Positions 54,658-63,072 of a stretch of 64,000 nt of DNA are shown here, in pieces. This DNA comes from Christensenellaceae bacterium (GTDB taxonomy: Bacteria > Bacillota > Clostridia > Christensenellales > Christensenellaceae): contig AP025580.1 in the NCBI GenBank assembly GCA_022846035.1, positions 1,922,001 to 1,986,000 of the forward strand. Direction: 5' to 3'. Below the pieces are notes generated by a model. The model saw only the letters and a list, made by a program, of their open reading frames with translations, was not told where the DNA came from and searched no databases. Position 1 is the first letter of the stretch, and every line of letters begins with the position of its first letter. The translations under genes and the position numbers were made by a program.

Positions 54658-54697
54658 GTTTTAACTCCTCCTGTTTTTCCGCACATTCCGCGGCATA

Positions 54698-54715
54698 TTG
54701 TTAAATTATTAACAT
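54698..54715. promoter_or_regulatory. Rex operator upstream of hydCBA
   Basis: TTGTTAAATTATTAACAT matches the Rex consensus TTGTTAAnnnnTTAACAA at all but the last base. It covers about +8 to +25 relative to the predicted start site, so Rex bound at low NADH would block transcription. Confidence 0.85.
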
Positions 54716-54723
54716 ACGGTTCT

Positions 54724-54752
54724 ATTTTATATGATTTCATACTATTAGGCAA
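54724..54752 (-). promoter_or_regulatory. promoter of the hydrogenase operon
   Basis: On the minus strand TTGCCT (54747-54752) and TAAAAT (54724-54729) are 17 bases apart and immediately precede the Rex operator. Confidence 0.65.
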
Positions 54753-54790
54753 CATAGGATATGGTTTTTTGATAAAAACTTTTTGTAAAT

Positions 54791-54819
54791 AAAAAGAAGC
54801 ACAGCATGTGCTTCTTTAC
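54791..54819 (-). terminator. terminator of the DeoR-family gene
   Basis: AAAGAAGCACA and TGTGCTTCTTT form an 11-bp stem with a three-base loop; on the minus strand TTTTTATTT continues the run. It insulates the regulator from the hydrogenase promoter. Confidence 0.8.
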
Positions 54820-54844
54820 TTCAAAGATATGCGTATATTTTCTC

Positions 54845-55597
54845 TTACACGATCTCCACTCCCGCCCCCATCGCATAGCGCAGCGCATCCTTATTCAGCC
54901 CTCCGTCCGAAACAAGGACGCTGATGTCCTCTATCTGCGCGAAAGTAAAGGGCAATACCTTATCCATCTTGGTGCTGTCCATCAGTATGATGACCCGCCG
55001 CGCGCGTCCCAGCACTTCTTTTTTGATTTCCGCTTCCGTATATGTACCCGTAGTAAAGCCGTTTTCGACGGAAAATCCACTGGCCGCCAAAAAGGCGGTG
55101 TCGATGTTTACTTCCTGTATAAAGCGCGTACAGTTCGTACCCGAAACGGCCACCGTGTTACGGTTCACCTGCCCGCCGATCAGCGTCACGCTCACTTTCG
55201 TTTTTTTGATCAGTTCAAGGGCGATGTTGACCCCGGAAGTGAGCACGGAAAGATATTCGTCCGGCATCTCCTTTACAAACTGCATCATCGTAGAACCCGC
55301 GTCAATAAAGATAGATCGTCCGGGTTCTATATAATTAAGAGCCTTTTGTGCGATTTGGCACTTTTCGTCCACACACTCGGTTGCGCGGCGCGAATATATA
55401 TTTTCCGCTTCCAGGGAAAGCGCGTGCAGCGCGACAGCTCCGCCGTGTGTCCGTTTGAGCGCGCCCTGCTCCTCCAGAAACTTCAGGTCGCGGCGCAGCG
55501 TAACGCCTGAGCTTTCGGGGAACTTCTCCTCCAGCTCTTTTAGGGTGATTTCCCCACGGTCCTTAAGCAGCTCTTTGATTTCCTCTCGTCTTTTCAT
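54845..55597 (-). CDS. DeoR/GlpR-family transcriptional regulator
   Basis: Start set at ATG 55597 (MKRREEIKELLKDRG), 250 aa; a TTG at 55606 would add three residues. The N-terminal winged HTH (ITLKELEEKFPESSGVTLRR DLKFLEEQG region) is standard for DeoR. The C-terminal sugar-phosphate sensor domain has SIFIDAGSTMMQF, NIALELIKKT, LIGGQVNRNT and LMDSTKMDKVLPF. Targets are probably sugar or sugar-phosphate catabolic genes, none of which is adjacent. It stands alone between two intergenic regions, with its own terminator. Confidence 0.92.
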   Translation of the reverse strand: MKRREEIKELLKDRGEITLKELEEKFPESSGVTLRRDLKFLEEQGALKRTHGGAVALHALSLEAENIYSRRATECVDEKCQIAQKALNYIEPGRSIFIDAGSTMMQFVKEMPDEYLSVLTSGVNIALELIKKTKVSVTLIGGQVNRNTVAVSGTNCTRFIQEVNIDTAFLAASGFSVENGFTTGTYTEAEIKKEVLGRARRVIILMDSTKMDKVLPFTFAQIEDISVLVSDGGLNKDALRYAMGAGVEIV

Positions 55598-55773
55598 CGC
55601 CGACAATCCCCGCTCTTTTTCTTCTCATTATGCATGTATTATACCATTTACGGTACCGTTATGTAAATTCTCATGACAAATCTTACTATCATATAGAAAA
55701 ATTTTTAAATTTTTTTATATTTGAACATTTTTTGAATAAATTCCGCAAATGCGAAGATATCGCATTTTTTAAA

Positions 55774-55787
55774 TGAACGCACGTTCA
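55774..55787. promoter_or_regulatory. TetR-type operator, distal copy
   Basis: TGAACGCACGTTCA is a perfect 14-base palindrome about 50 bases upstream of the -35 box of the radical SAM gene. It shares half-sites with the copy at 55875-55889. Confidence 0.65.
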
Positions 55788-55836
55788 CAGAGTGTCCATT
55801 TTATCCTCAAAAGCCCATTAAAAAGCCTTTTTTGCC

Positions 55837-55865
55837 TTGACTTTTTCATTTTGAAATCGTACTAT
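55837..55865 (+). promoter_or_regulatory. promoter of the radical SAM gene
   Basis: TTGACT (55837-55842) and TACTAT (55860-55865) are 17 bases apart. The second operator starts ten bases further on, over the expected transcription start. Confidence 0.7.
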
Positions 55866-55874
55866 ATACATTAA

Positions 55875-55889
55875 ATGAACTGCGTTCAT
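55875..55889. promoter_or_regulatory. TetR-type operator, proximal copy
   Basis: ATGAACTGCGTTCAT is a perfect palindrome around a central base, with the same TGAAC/GTTCA half-sites as the distal copy, located at the predicted transcription start. Such paired sites are typical of TetR-family control, often of lipid genes. Confidence 0.7.
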
Positions 55890-55952
55890 ATAAGATTTTT
55901 CAGAGATATGTCGCAAAAAGCACATTAGGATTTATTTGGAGGTTTTATTATT

Positions 55953-57437
55953 ATGGCAAGTGTAAAAGACGCAATTAAAGGCGCGGGCGCAAACGTTGCT
56001 TTCTCGGCAGCCTTTAAGTATCTGGAAAAAGATCCGGTAAAAAATCTTCCCAAGCTTCTGAAATGGGCCGACAATTTTACCAAGGGTAACCAGTGGAACA
56101 AATCTGTAAAGAATTTCCAGGATTGGTGGGATCAGCAGACATGGCAGGGCGTACTGATGAAACGCGTACTGACCGACGTAAACGTGAATTACCTCAAACG
56201 TTTCATCCTGAACTTTTTCCTCAACTCCGGCGTAAAGGGCATGCCCATCGCGCAGGCCAAGGGTAAAGAAATGGGCGTTCAGGTTCCGTGGGCGATCCTC
56301 ATGGATCCGACATCTGCCTGTAACCTGAAATGTATCGGTTGCTGGGCTGCTGAATACGGCAAGCACTACAACCTGACTTATGAAAAAATGGACGAGATCA
56401 TCGAGCAGGGTAAAGAACTGGGTATCTATGTATACCTGTTCTCCGGCGGCGAGCCGCTCGTCCGTAAAAAAGACCTGATCCGCCTCGCGGAAAAACATTC
56501 GGACTGCGCGTTCGGCGCGTTCACGAACGCTACGTTGATCGACGAAGACTTTGTGCAGGACCTGCTGCGTGTCGGTAACTTCACGTTTATGATTTCCGTA
56601 GAAGGTACGCCGGAAGAAACAGACGCACGTCGCGGTCAGGGTACGTATGACAAGGTTATGAAAGCGATGAAACTCTTAAAGGACGCAGGCATTCCGTTTG
56701 GTTACTCCGCTTGCTACCACAGCAAGAACTACAAGACGATCGCCAGCGACGAATGGAACAATACGATGATCGAAGCAGGCTGCCTGTTCGGTTGGCTGTT
56801 CACTTACATGCCCATCGGCAAGGACGCTGTTATGGACCTGTGCGTAACGCCTGAGCAGCGCGCTTACATGTATCAGCGCGTTCGCGAAATGCGCGAATAC
56901 AAGCCGATCTTCATCCTCGACTTCTGGAACGACGGCGAGTATGTCGGCGGATGTATCGCAGGCGGACGCCGTTATTTCCACATCAACTCCAACGGCGACT
57001 GCGAACCGTGCGCGTTCATCCATTACGCGACGCACAATATCAACGAATGCACGCTTGAAGAAGCTCTTGGCAGCCCGCTCTTCCGTAAATACCAGGAGGG
57101 CCAGCCCTTCTCCGATAACCTGCTGCGTCCGTGCCCGCTTCTTGACAATCCGGAAGGACTCAGAAAAGCGGTCAACGAATCCGGTGCCCATCCGACGCAG
57201 GACTTAGACCTTGAGGGCGTTGACGTGCTGACGGCGAAGACAGACAAAATCGCTGAAAACTGGAAAGTCAAAGCGGATGAAATCTGGGCTTGCGGCCACT
57301 TCCCTTTCAACGGTATCATTAACCACGCAATGGACAAGAGGGTGGATACGACAAACGGCCAGGGCGCTGCTGCCTGCGGCAACTGCGGACATGTTCCGTG
57401 CGACCGTGCGACAGAAAAGCCCGCCGGACTCGACTAA
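55953..57437 (+). CDS. radical SAM protein, possibly acting on membrane lipids
   Basis: A 494-aa protein. Residues 1-105: N-terminal helical region (AFKYLEKDPVKNLPKLLKWA). ~110-330: radical SAM core with CNLKCIGCW (CxxxCxxC) and FSGGEPLV. ~335-400: SPASM-like cysteines in GGCIAGGRR and GDCEPCAF. C-terminus: another Cys group (ACGNCGHVPC). Strong ribosome binding site (TTGGAGG) and uniformly favoured codons suggest high expression. Followed by convergent glycolipid-synthase-like and murG genes. Radical SAM enzymes of this build include lipid C-C coupling enzymes; a membrane-spanning-lipid role is a hypothesis from context, and peptide or cofactor modification is an alternative. Confidence 0.85.
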   Translation: MASVKDAIKGAGANVAFSAAFKYLEKDPVKNLPKLLKWADNFTKGNQWNKSVKNFQDWWDQQTWQGVLMKRVLTDVNVNYLKRFILNFFLNSGVKGMPIAQAKGKEMGVQVPWAILMDPTSACNLKCIGCWAAEYGKHYNLTYEKMDEIIEQGKELGIYVYLFSGGEPLVRKKDLIRLAEKHSDCAFGAFTNATLIDEDFVQDLLRVGNFTFMISVEGTPEETDARRGQGTYDKVMKAMKLLKDAGIPFGYSACYHSKNYKTIASDEWNNTMIEAGCLFGWLFTYMPIGKDAVMDLCVTPEQRAYMYQRVREMREYKPIFILDFWNDGEYVGGCIAGGRRYFHINSNGDCEPCAFIHYATHNINECTLEEALGSPLFRKYQEGQPFSDNLLRPCPLLDNPEGLRKAVNESGAHPTQDLDLEGVDVLTAKTDKIAENWKVKADEIWACGHFPFNGIINHAMDKRVDTTNGQGAAACGNCGHVPCDRATEKPAGLD

Positions 57438-57449
57438 TCAACATAAATC

Positions 57450-57479
57450 AAAAAGGCATCCGCATTGGATGCCTTTTTT
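57450..57479. terminator. bidirectional terminator between radical SAM and glycosyltransferase genes
   Basis: AAAAGGCATCC and GGATGCCTTTTTT pair with a five-base loop between the two convergent genes. Confidence 0.85.
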
Positions 57480-57491
57480 GTATTTTGTTAT

Positions 57492-58604
57492 TTATACCAG
57501 TTTCTCGATGAACTTCGCGAGCATTTCCGCGCTGTCCTTTTTCCCCCATTTTTTTTGCGCGCTTTTCATTTCGCCAAACTTTAAATCATTCAGGCGCATC
57601 TGCCTTAACACCATACTAAGCGGCTGGTAGTCGTTCGCGTGTGCGGCCAGCGAATTATTGAGCAGGAATGCGAGATTCATATTTTCAACGCCTGGCATAG
57701 GCTTGGTAAGTATCATAGGCTTGCCCTTGGCGATGGTTTCGGAAGTGGAAAGCCCGCCCGGTTTAGTGATTACCATATCCGACGCGTCGATATATTCATC
57801 CATATTGTCAACAAAACCCATGATATGCACCGGATTATTGAATTCCATTGCCAACAGTTTGTTTTTCAGCCGCGTATTAGTCCCGCATATGGCCACGACC
57901 TGCGTTTCCTCTACCGTATCAATATCCCGCAGCACGGGCACAAGACCTGCAAACCCCATGCCGCCCGAGGCCATAAGCACGGTGAACATATCCGGATCCA
58001 ATCCCAGCTTTTCGCGTGCTTCTTTCTGCGGGATCGAGCGCGCGAATTTAGGCGCGATCGGGATGCCTGTCGGCAGTATCTTGTTTTCGGCGATGCCCCG
58101 GGACGTAAACTCCGGAATCAGCAATTCGTTCGCCGCTACAAAATAATCCATGACCGTATATTCCCAGAAAGGATGCAGCGAATAGTCCGTCACGATCCCA
58201 ATACTCTTGATATTGGGATCGATCATCCCCGCTTCCTTGAGCGACGTAATCAATATCGCCGTCATCACGATCGAGCAAACGATCACATCCGGCTTTGTCT
58301 CATCAATATATTTCTGCATTTTGCTTTTGGTGAGGTTGGCAAACGCCCATGGAAAATACATCTTCATATCCGCCCTGCCGCTGGCCTTCTCCGCCGCCTT
58401 ATAGATGTTTTCGTTGAGTTTGGGCACAAACCGCCCCATTGCCGTATATCCTTTGTCAAAACCAAGGCCGATCGCCTTGTTCAGGAATTTATAAGTATCC
58501 AGTATTTCACAGGTGTGCCCCCGTTTTTCAAGGCACGCACGCAGTGCTTTGCTTGTCGAATTATGTCCCTGCCCCACTGTCATGCTCAAAACCAATACTC
58601 TCAT
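57492..58604 (-). CDS. diacylglycerol glycosyltransferase (MGDG synthase/UgtP type)
   Basis: A 370-aa GT28-type enzyme. N-terminal MGDG-synthase domain: SMTVGQGHNSTSKALRACLE with the GQGHN motif. The C-terminal UDP-sugar domain has VLMASGGMGFAGLVPVL, VHIMGFVDNMDEYIDASDMV and ITKPGGLSTSETIAKGKPMI. No signal peptide. Expected to make glucosyl- or galactosyl-diacylglycerol at the inner membrane face, the anchor of lipoteichoic acid or bulk glycolipids. Divergent from murG and convergent with the radical SAM gene. Confidence 0.9.
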   Translation of the reverse strand: MRVLVLSMTVGQGHNSTSKALRACLEKRGHTCEILDTYKFLNKAIGLGFDKGYTAMGRFVPKLNENIYKAAEKASGRADMKMYFPWAFANLTKSKMQKYIDETKPDVIVCSIVMTAILITSLKEAGMIDPNIKSIGIVTDYSLHPFWEYTVMDYFVAANELLIPEFTSRGIAENKILPTGIPIAPKFARSIPQKEAREKLGLDPDMFTVLMASGGMGFAGLVPVLRDIDTVEETQVVAICGTNTRLKNKLLAMEFNNPVHIMGFVDNMDEYIDASDMVITKPGGLSTSETIAKGKPMILTKPMPGVENMNLAFLLNNSLAAHANDYQPLSMVLRQMRLNDLKFGEMKSAQKKWGKKDSAEMLAKFIEKLV

Positions 58605-58820
58605 AGTAAAACCTCTTTATACCGCGTTTTTAACAAATTTAATATATCATAGATAACCACTTCATTCAATGTCATAACTATGAAACCTTTCTTAAGATTC
58701 CTTTTACAAATCGCACTATTGCGGCGCGCGGCGCGTTGTGCTATGATAGATGTTAGCCTTTTTTGCATTTTTCTGCTGTCTTTACAGGTCAGCAAGGCTT
58801 ATCGGAGAGGTATATTGTTT

Positions 58821-59891
58821 ATGGAAAATCAAAAGAAAACGATCATACTTACGGGAGGCGGCAGCGCGGGACACGTCACGCCCAACTTAGCGCTTGTACC
58901 CGGTCTGCTGAGCCATGATATAGACGTACATTATGTCGGTACCGCAGACGGTATCGAAAAAACGCTGGTGCATGATATTCCTTTTCACGCCATCAGCGCC
59001 GGAAAGATGCGCCGTTACGCGAGCGTTAAAAACGTGACGGATATTTTCAAAATATTCAAAGGCGTCAAGGAGGCCAAACGGATTTTAAAGGAACTAAAAC
59101 CAGACCTTGTTTTTGCCAAAGGCGGCTTTGTCTCCGTACCTGTTGTGTGGGCTGCGGCGAAGCTGAAAATTCCCGTCATCCTGCACGAGAGCGATTATAC
59201 GCCCGGCCTTGCCAACAGGCTGTGTATCAAAAAAGCGCAAAAAATATGCTTGTCCTTTGATACGGACGATCAGCGCAGCGGGCGCAGTATTTTGACTGGT
59301 TCTCCCATCCGCCGCGACCTGCTTGGCGGCGACCGCGCCTCAGGACTTATGCGTCTAAAGTTTAACGGTAGCAAACCTGTGTTATTAATAATGGGAGGCT
59401 CCCTGGGAGCCCAGGCAATAAACGACGTGGTGGACGCGGCGATCGCCCCTTTGTGCGAGCGTTACGACATTGTCCATTTGCGCGGAAAAGGCAAGCTCAA
59501 TCCTGAGCTGGAAAGCAATGAGAGTTACAGGCAATATGAATATATGGAAGATGGGCTTCCCGACGTGTTTGCGGCGGCGGATATCGCCCTTTCCCGTTCG
59601 GGTGCAAACGCCATTTTTGAGTTTCTGGCGCTGCGTCTGCCCGCTTTGCTTGTTCCGCTTCCGCTTTCCGCGAGCCGCGGCGACCAGATCCTGAACGCGC
59701 AGTACTTTGCAAAGCGTGGATATGCGCGTGTTTTGGAGCAGGAAAACTTAACCGCGCAATCCCTTCCAGACGCGCTTTTTAGCCTCGATGCGCATAGGAA
59801 CGAAATGATAGAGGCAATGAGAAACAGTAAAGAGGCTGACGGCACTGCCAACGTACTAAGCGTTATCCTTGAAAGCATGGGAGTTAAATGA
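58821..59891 (+). CDS. murG: MurG-type GlcNAc transferase (lipid II synthesis)
   Basis: Start set at ATG 58821 (MENQKKTIILTGGGSAGHVT), 356 aa, with GGAGAGG upstream; the frame back to 58680 lacks a ribosome binding site and is rejected. GGGSAGHVTPNLAL is the MurG G-loop, VFAKGGFVSVPV the second, VLLIMGGSLGAQAIND and RSGANAIFEFLALRLPALLV the UDP-GlcNAc-binding part. It adds GlcNAc to lipid I. It is unusual in standing outside a dcw cluster and being coupled (ATGA overlap) to an RNA methyltransferase gene, so a second MurG-like glycosyltransferase with another acceptor is possible. Confidence 0.87.
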   Translation: MENQKKTIILTGGGSAGHVTPNLALVPGLLSHDIDVHYVGTADGIEKTLVHDIPFHAISAGKMRRYASVKNVTDIFKIFKGVKEAKRILKELKPDLVFAKGGFVSVPVVWAAAKLKIPVILHESDYTPGLANRLCIKKAQKICLSFDTDDQRSGRSILTGSPIRRDLLGGDRASGLMRLKFNGSKPVLLIMGGSLGAQAINDVVDAAIAPLCERYDIVHLRGKGKLNPELESNESYRQYEYMEDGLPDVFAAADIALSRSGANAIFEFLALRLPALLVPLPLSASRGDQILNAQYFAKRGYARVLEQENLTAQSLPDALFSLDAHRNEMIEAMRNSKEADGTANVLSVILESMGVK

Positions 59892-61369
59892 AAGTAGCAG
59901 AAATCACGGAATTTGTAAAAAACTATAACGACCTTCCGGCAGCTGATCGTAAGGAGGGCATCGCCGAGTTGTTGAAAAAGGGCGATCTCCAAAAGGTTTA
60001 CGCGCAGATCAAAAGTGGAAATGCGCGTGCTGTGCTGCGCATCTTCGCGGACATGGGGCCGCGCGCGAGGGAAGTCGTACTGAACAATATTGACGGCCTT
60101 TTAAAGCTGCTGCGCGATGCCGATCCCAAGGTGCGTATGCTGGCGGCACAGGTCATCGGCAATACCTGCGCGGCGGATTACCTGGACGAACTGATCGAAG
60201 GCGTGATGCATGAGCAGACCGTGTTTGCTCTGCCCTCTTACCTGCTTGCCATCGGGCGGGCCAAATCTGACCGTGCCAAGCGTTTTTTGGAATCATACCA
60301 GTTGCGCAGCGATTTAGAAAAACACCGCGACGAGGAAAACGCGGCTCTTAATAAGGCGCTTGCCAACTTCGTCATGCGCACCAAGGCGCGCGTGCGCGTT
60401 CTCCCCTCGGATGTGATCGTGCTCGCATCCCCCAATTTGAACGTAACGTATTCCCAGTGCAGGGAAGCGGGACTTAAGCCCCGTAAATTCGGCAAATATA
60501 TCGCCGTTACTTCCCTTGCCGATTTTTATGACATCTATAAGCTGCGCGCCTATACGGATGCATATATTTACCTCGGTTCCTCGCCCGTCAGCGATCTGCC
60601 CGCGTTTCTTTCTCAGCGTGAGGCGGCGGTCATGCAGCGCACGGGCGTAACGGGCTACCGGCTCGAAGTACGCAGCGTGGCGCACGAAGTGCGCATCGAC
60701 ATCATCAAAAAGTGCGTAGCGGCTATGAACAAGCTGGTTAACACACCGTCCTCGTATTCGGTGGAAATCATGATCGAAATCGACGGAGACAGCGCGCAGG
60801 TGTTCTTAAATCCCCTCACGGATAATCGCTTTGACTATCGTAAAAAGGCTATCTCGGCAAGTATCAATCCGGGCGTAGCGGCCAGCGTATGTGCATACGC
60901 CAGTGAGTTTTTCAATCCGGACGCGCGTGTGCTCGATAACTTCTGCGGCAGCGGCACCATGCTTTACGAGCGCGGTTTTTATCCGCATCACTCTCTGACG
61001 GGAGCGGACATCAACGTGACGGCTATCGAAGCGGCCAAGGAAAACAGCCGCTATGCGCATGTGCATCCGCAGTTCCACTACATCGACGCGCTGAAATTCA
61101 CAGCCAAAAAATACGATGAAATCATCGTCAACATGCCTTTCGGGCTTCGTGTGGGAAACCATTCGCATAACGAACGGCTGTATAAGGCATATTTCCGTAT
61201 CCTGCCGGAAATCCTGACGGACAAGGGCATTGCGGTTTTGTATACGCATGAAAAAAACCTGACGGAAAACCTGATCAAAAATGGAAGCAGCTTTGAGGTT
61301 TTAAAGCGCGCGACGTTCGATGCGGGCGGACTGTATCCGGCGGTGTACGTTCTGAGGAAAAAGGGGTAA
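59888..61369 (+). CDS. HEAT-repeat/THUMP/SAM methyltransferase fusion (putative RNA methylase)
   Basis: A 493-aa protein. Residues ~1-155: HEAT-like helical repeats (ARAVLRIFADMGPRAREVVL, LLRDADPKVRMLAAQVIG). ~160-310: THUMP/ferredoxin-like RNA-binding region. ~315-493: Rossmann methyltransferase with motif I VLDNFCGSGTMLYERGF, motif II LTGADINVTAI and motif IV IIVNMPFGLRVG in place of NPPYG. The C-terminal part resembles the Trm14/RlmL-type tRNA or rRNA guanine N2-methyltransferases. The N-terminal HEAT part is not usual for that family. Starts four bases before the murG stop (ATGA). Confidence 0.8.
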   Translation: MKVAEITEFVKNYNDLPAADRKEGIAELLKKGDLQKVYAQIKSGNARAVLRIFADMGPRAREVVLNNIDGLLKLLRDADPKVRMLAAQVIGNTCAADYLDELIEGVMHEQTVFALPSYLLAIGRAKSDRAKRFLESYQLRSDLEKHRDEENAALNKALANFVMRTKARVRVLPSDVIVLASPNLNVTYSQCREAGLKPRKFGKYIAVTSLADFYDIYKLRAYTDAYIYLGSSPVSDLPAFLSQREAAVMQRTGVTGYRLEVRSVAHEVRIDIIKKCVAAMNKLVNTPSSYSVEIMIEIDGDSAQVFLNPLTDNRFDYRKKAISASINPGVAASVCAYASEFFNPDARVLDNFCGSGTMLYERGFYPHHSLTGADINVTAIEAAKENSRYAHVHPQFHYIDALKFTAKKYDEIIVNMPFGLRVGNHSHNERLYKAYFRILPEILTDKGIAVLYTHEKNLTENLIKNGSSFEVLKRATFDAGGLYPAVYVLRKKG

Positions 61370-61379
61370 CGACGCACAA

Positions 61380-61600
61380 AGCCCATTGCTTATCATGATT
61401 CTATCTTCCCCTGAAAACCGGCACTTTAGGATCACCGCCACATCAACACTTTCGAGTACTCCCGCATCCTTTTGCATTTCCGCGAAAGTAAACGGCGGCG
61501 CGCTGCTGTCGTTGGAATAGACGAGCGCCATCAGGACCGTGTCCACTCATTCGACACCCCAATATTCTACCAGGGAGATTGTCCGTTCTTTGACAGAAGA
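61380..61600 (-). pseudogene. possible remnant of a DeoR-family regulator C-terminus
   Basis: On the minus strand, TVLMALVYSNDSSAPPFTFA followed by EMQKDAGVLESVDVAVIL can be aligned with the intact regulator at 54.8 kb (LMDSTKMDKVLPFTFAQIED, then ISVLVSDGG). A stop codon interrupts the frame immediately upstream and no DNA-binding domain is left. The match is short, so this is tentative. Confidence 0.3.
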
Positions 61601-61784
61601 TCGTTCCCGTTTTTCTTTCATTGTTCTTTTTTATAAAGGTCCACCTGCGGCTCGCCGACACTTTTGTATATCCGCATCAGGTACGTCGTAGTCCGACAAA
61701 CGGCTGTCAAGCGGGATCATTTGCGGCAAGCGGCTTGTATGCTGTCAGTATTTTGCACGCACGGCAGTATCCAGCTTAAAACAG

Positions 61785-61816
61785 AAAAGGCTGTGAGGTT
61801 ATTATCACAGCCTTTT
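61785..61816. terminator. terminator after the HdeD/DUF308 gene
   Basis: AAAAGGCTGTGA and TCACAGCCTTTT form a perfect 12-bp stem with an eight-base loop; it is symmetric and may serve both directions. Confidence 0.85.
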
Positions 61817-61844
61817 GCGTATTTGTTGTACATGAATACATTTT

Positions 61845-62393
61845 TTAATTTGACGAAACCCGTTCGGCGATCCACTGTACAAGCCCAACGATCGAGAAAA
61901 TGATCAGGATAATTCCGAAGATCGCGCCGATCGCATTGCCGCCTGCTATCATACTGATAATGATAATAACGCCCAGCGCCAGAATAATTGCCGCAAGAAT
62001 CATTTTAGCCATCCAGTTACCGCCGGAATTTTTGATCTTAAAGGCCTTCGAAAGACTGATTACACCTTGGATAATCGCCCAGATTCCTACGATCAACGGG
62101 AGAATGATCCCTGCGGTCGGCCCGTTGAAGAGTATCAACAGGATACCGAGTATCAGCAATACCACTGGCAGTACATAGGCGCTGCCCGTTTTGATGTGAC
62201 GCGAATAATCCATGATAATGTTAACTGCGCCATAAACGATCAGGGCAATCCCCAGAATAATAACGATCGTCTGCATTCCTCCTACGGGATTTGCCAGCAG
62301 CGCGATTCCGATCACTAAAAGTACGATAAACAGAATCAGATTAAATAGATTATTTGATTTTACCCCTTCGCTTTTTTGTGTCATTTCAACCAT
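61845..62393 (-). CDS. HdeD/DUF308-family membrane protein
   Basis: A 182-aa protein with six hydrophobic helices in three pairs (NLILFIVLLVIGIALLANPV, TIVIILGIALIVYGAVNIIM, VLPVVLLILGILLILFNGPT and so on), as in HdeD/DUF308 proteins. AAGGAG nine bases upstream supports the ATG at 62393. In enterobacteria HdeD is linked to acid resistance; in Clostridia the role is unknown. Next to three small hydrophilic proteins transcribed away from it. Confidence 0.85.
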   Translation of the reverse strand: MVEMTQKSEGVKSNNLFNLILFIVLLVIGIALLANPVGGMQTIVIILGIALIVYGAVNIIMDYSRHIKTGSAYVLPVVLLILGILLILFNGPTAGIILPLIVGIWAIIQGVISLSKAFKIKNSGGNWMAKMILAAIILALGVIIIISMIAGGNAIGAIFGIILIIFSIVGLVQWIAERVSSN

Positions 62394-62744
62394 TTTTAAA
62401 CACTCCTTTTTAATGATTTATATTCTTTCTCTGCACATTTTATTTGTGAATTTGTGTAACATAAATACACGCGCAAAGGTTCCGTAAACAAAATATTTCA
62501 AGACGTATGGAATTTTAATGTTCCCTGCGCAAGGGAATTTTTTTACAAAAAAAGAAGCCGTATATATAATTTGTAGATACTCATTTTCAATCCGTTGCAG
62601 ACATGAAATTACATGAAGATTCGTGCATATTTTAATATAAAAAAACAACTCGAATTCGTTTATTTAAAATTTCTGTGGTTAAAATATTGTCACGATAACA
62701 TTGCACTGCAGGACAGTGTAAAAAAACGAAAGGAAGTGTAACAT
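62394..62744. other. A/T-rich intergenic region between HdeD-like and coiled-coil genes
   Basis: Divergent promoters must lie here. A possible general-stress-like pair, GTTTAT then GGTTAA 13 bases apart, is seen near 62658-62682 on the plus strand, but the match is partial. A short CACTG/CAGTG hairpin lies near 62704-62718. No gene; the 76-aa minus frame here has no ribosome binding site. Confidence 0.4.
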
Positions 62745-63011
62745 ATGTCCAGAGAGGATAAGATCGCAAGATTGCAAGAGGACCTTATAGAAGAAAAAAA
62801 GAGGGCCGACGAAAAGTTAGAAAAAATCAACTCCAAATTAAAGGTCGAGGAGCTTAGAACTGAGAAAAAGCTTACAAAACTCGAAAACCAGAGGGATGTT
62901 GAAATGAAAAAGACGCAACTCGAGAGTGCAAAAATTGAAAACAACACACGAGTCGAGCAAAAGGCGCAGGAAAAGGACACCGCCAAGGATATCCGGCAGA
63001 ATATCAGATAA
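62745..63011 (+). CDS. 88-aa charged coiled-coil protein, function unknown
   Basis: AAAGGAAGTG lies upstream of the ATG. The whole sequence is helical and charged (MSREDKIARLQEDLIEEKKR, then KLEKINSKLKVEELRTEKKL), with no cysteine, tryptophan or tyrosine, i.e. a single long coiled coil. No family recognised. First of three small hydrophilic genes on the plus strand; a hairpin with T-run separates it from the next. Confidence 0.65.
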   Translation: MSREDKIARLQEDLIEEKKRADEKLEKINSKLKVEELRTEKKLTKLENQRDVEMKKTQLESAKIENNTRVEQKAQEKDTAKDIRQNIR

Positions 63012-63028
63012 CCTAAGGCTAAAAAACC

Positions 63029-63053
63029 GGCTGTACGTACAGGCACAGCCTTT
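63029..63053 (+). terminator. weak terminator/attenuator between small genes
   Basis: GGCTGT and ACAGCC pair across ten bases, followed by TTTAAAAAGG. The T-run is short, so partial read-through to the next gene is likely. Confidence 0.4.
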
Positions 63054-63072
63054 AAAAAGGAGATGTTAAAAA

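Larger units (their letters stand above)
55607..55952. other. regulatory gap between DeoR-family and radical SAM genes
   Basis: A/T-rich, with two TGAAC/GTTCA palindromes, a promoter and a strong ribosome binding site for the plus-strand gene. The promoter of the DeoR-family gene must also be here but no clear pair of boxes was identified. No gene. Confidence 0.7.
61370..61844. other. gene-free stretch with a possible decayed regulator
   Basis: No intact gene. It contains a fragment reminiscent of a DeoR C-terminal domain (61380-61640, minus strand), an unassigned stretch, and a bidirectional terminator at 61785-61816. Confidence 0.5.

Noticed and set aside
62418-62648. 76-aa minus-strand frame upstream of the HdeD-like gene
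   Set aside because: A/T-rich intergenic DNA, no ribosome binding site and no family resemblance.
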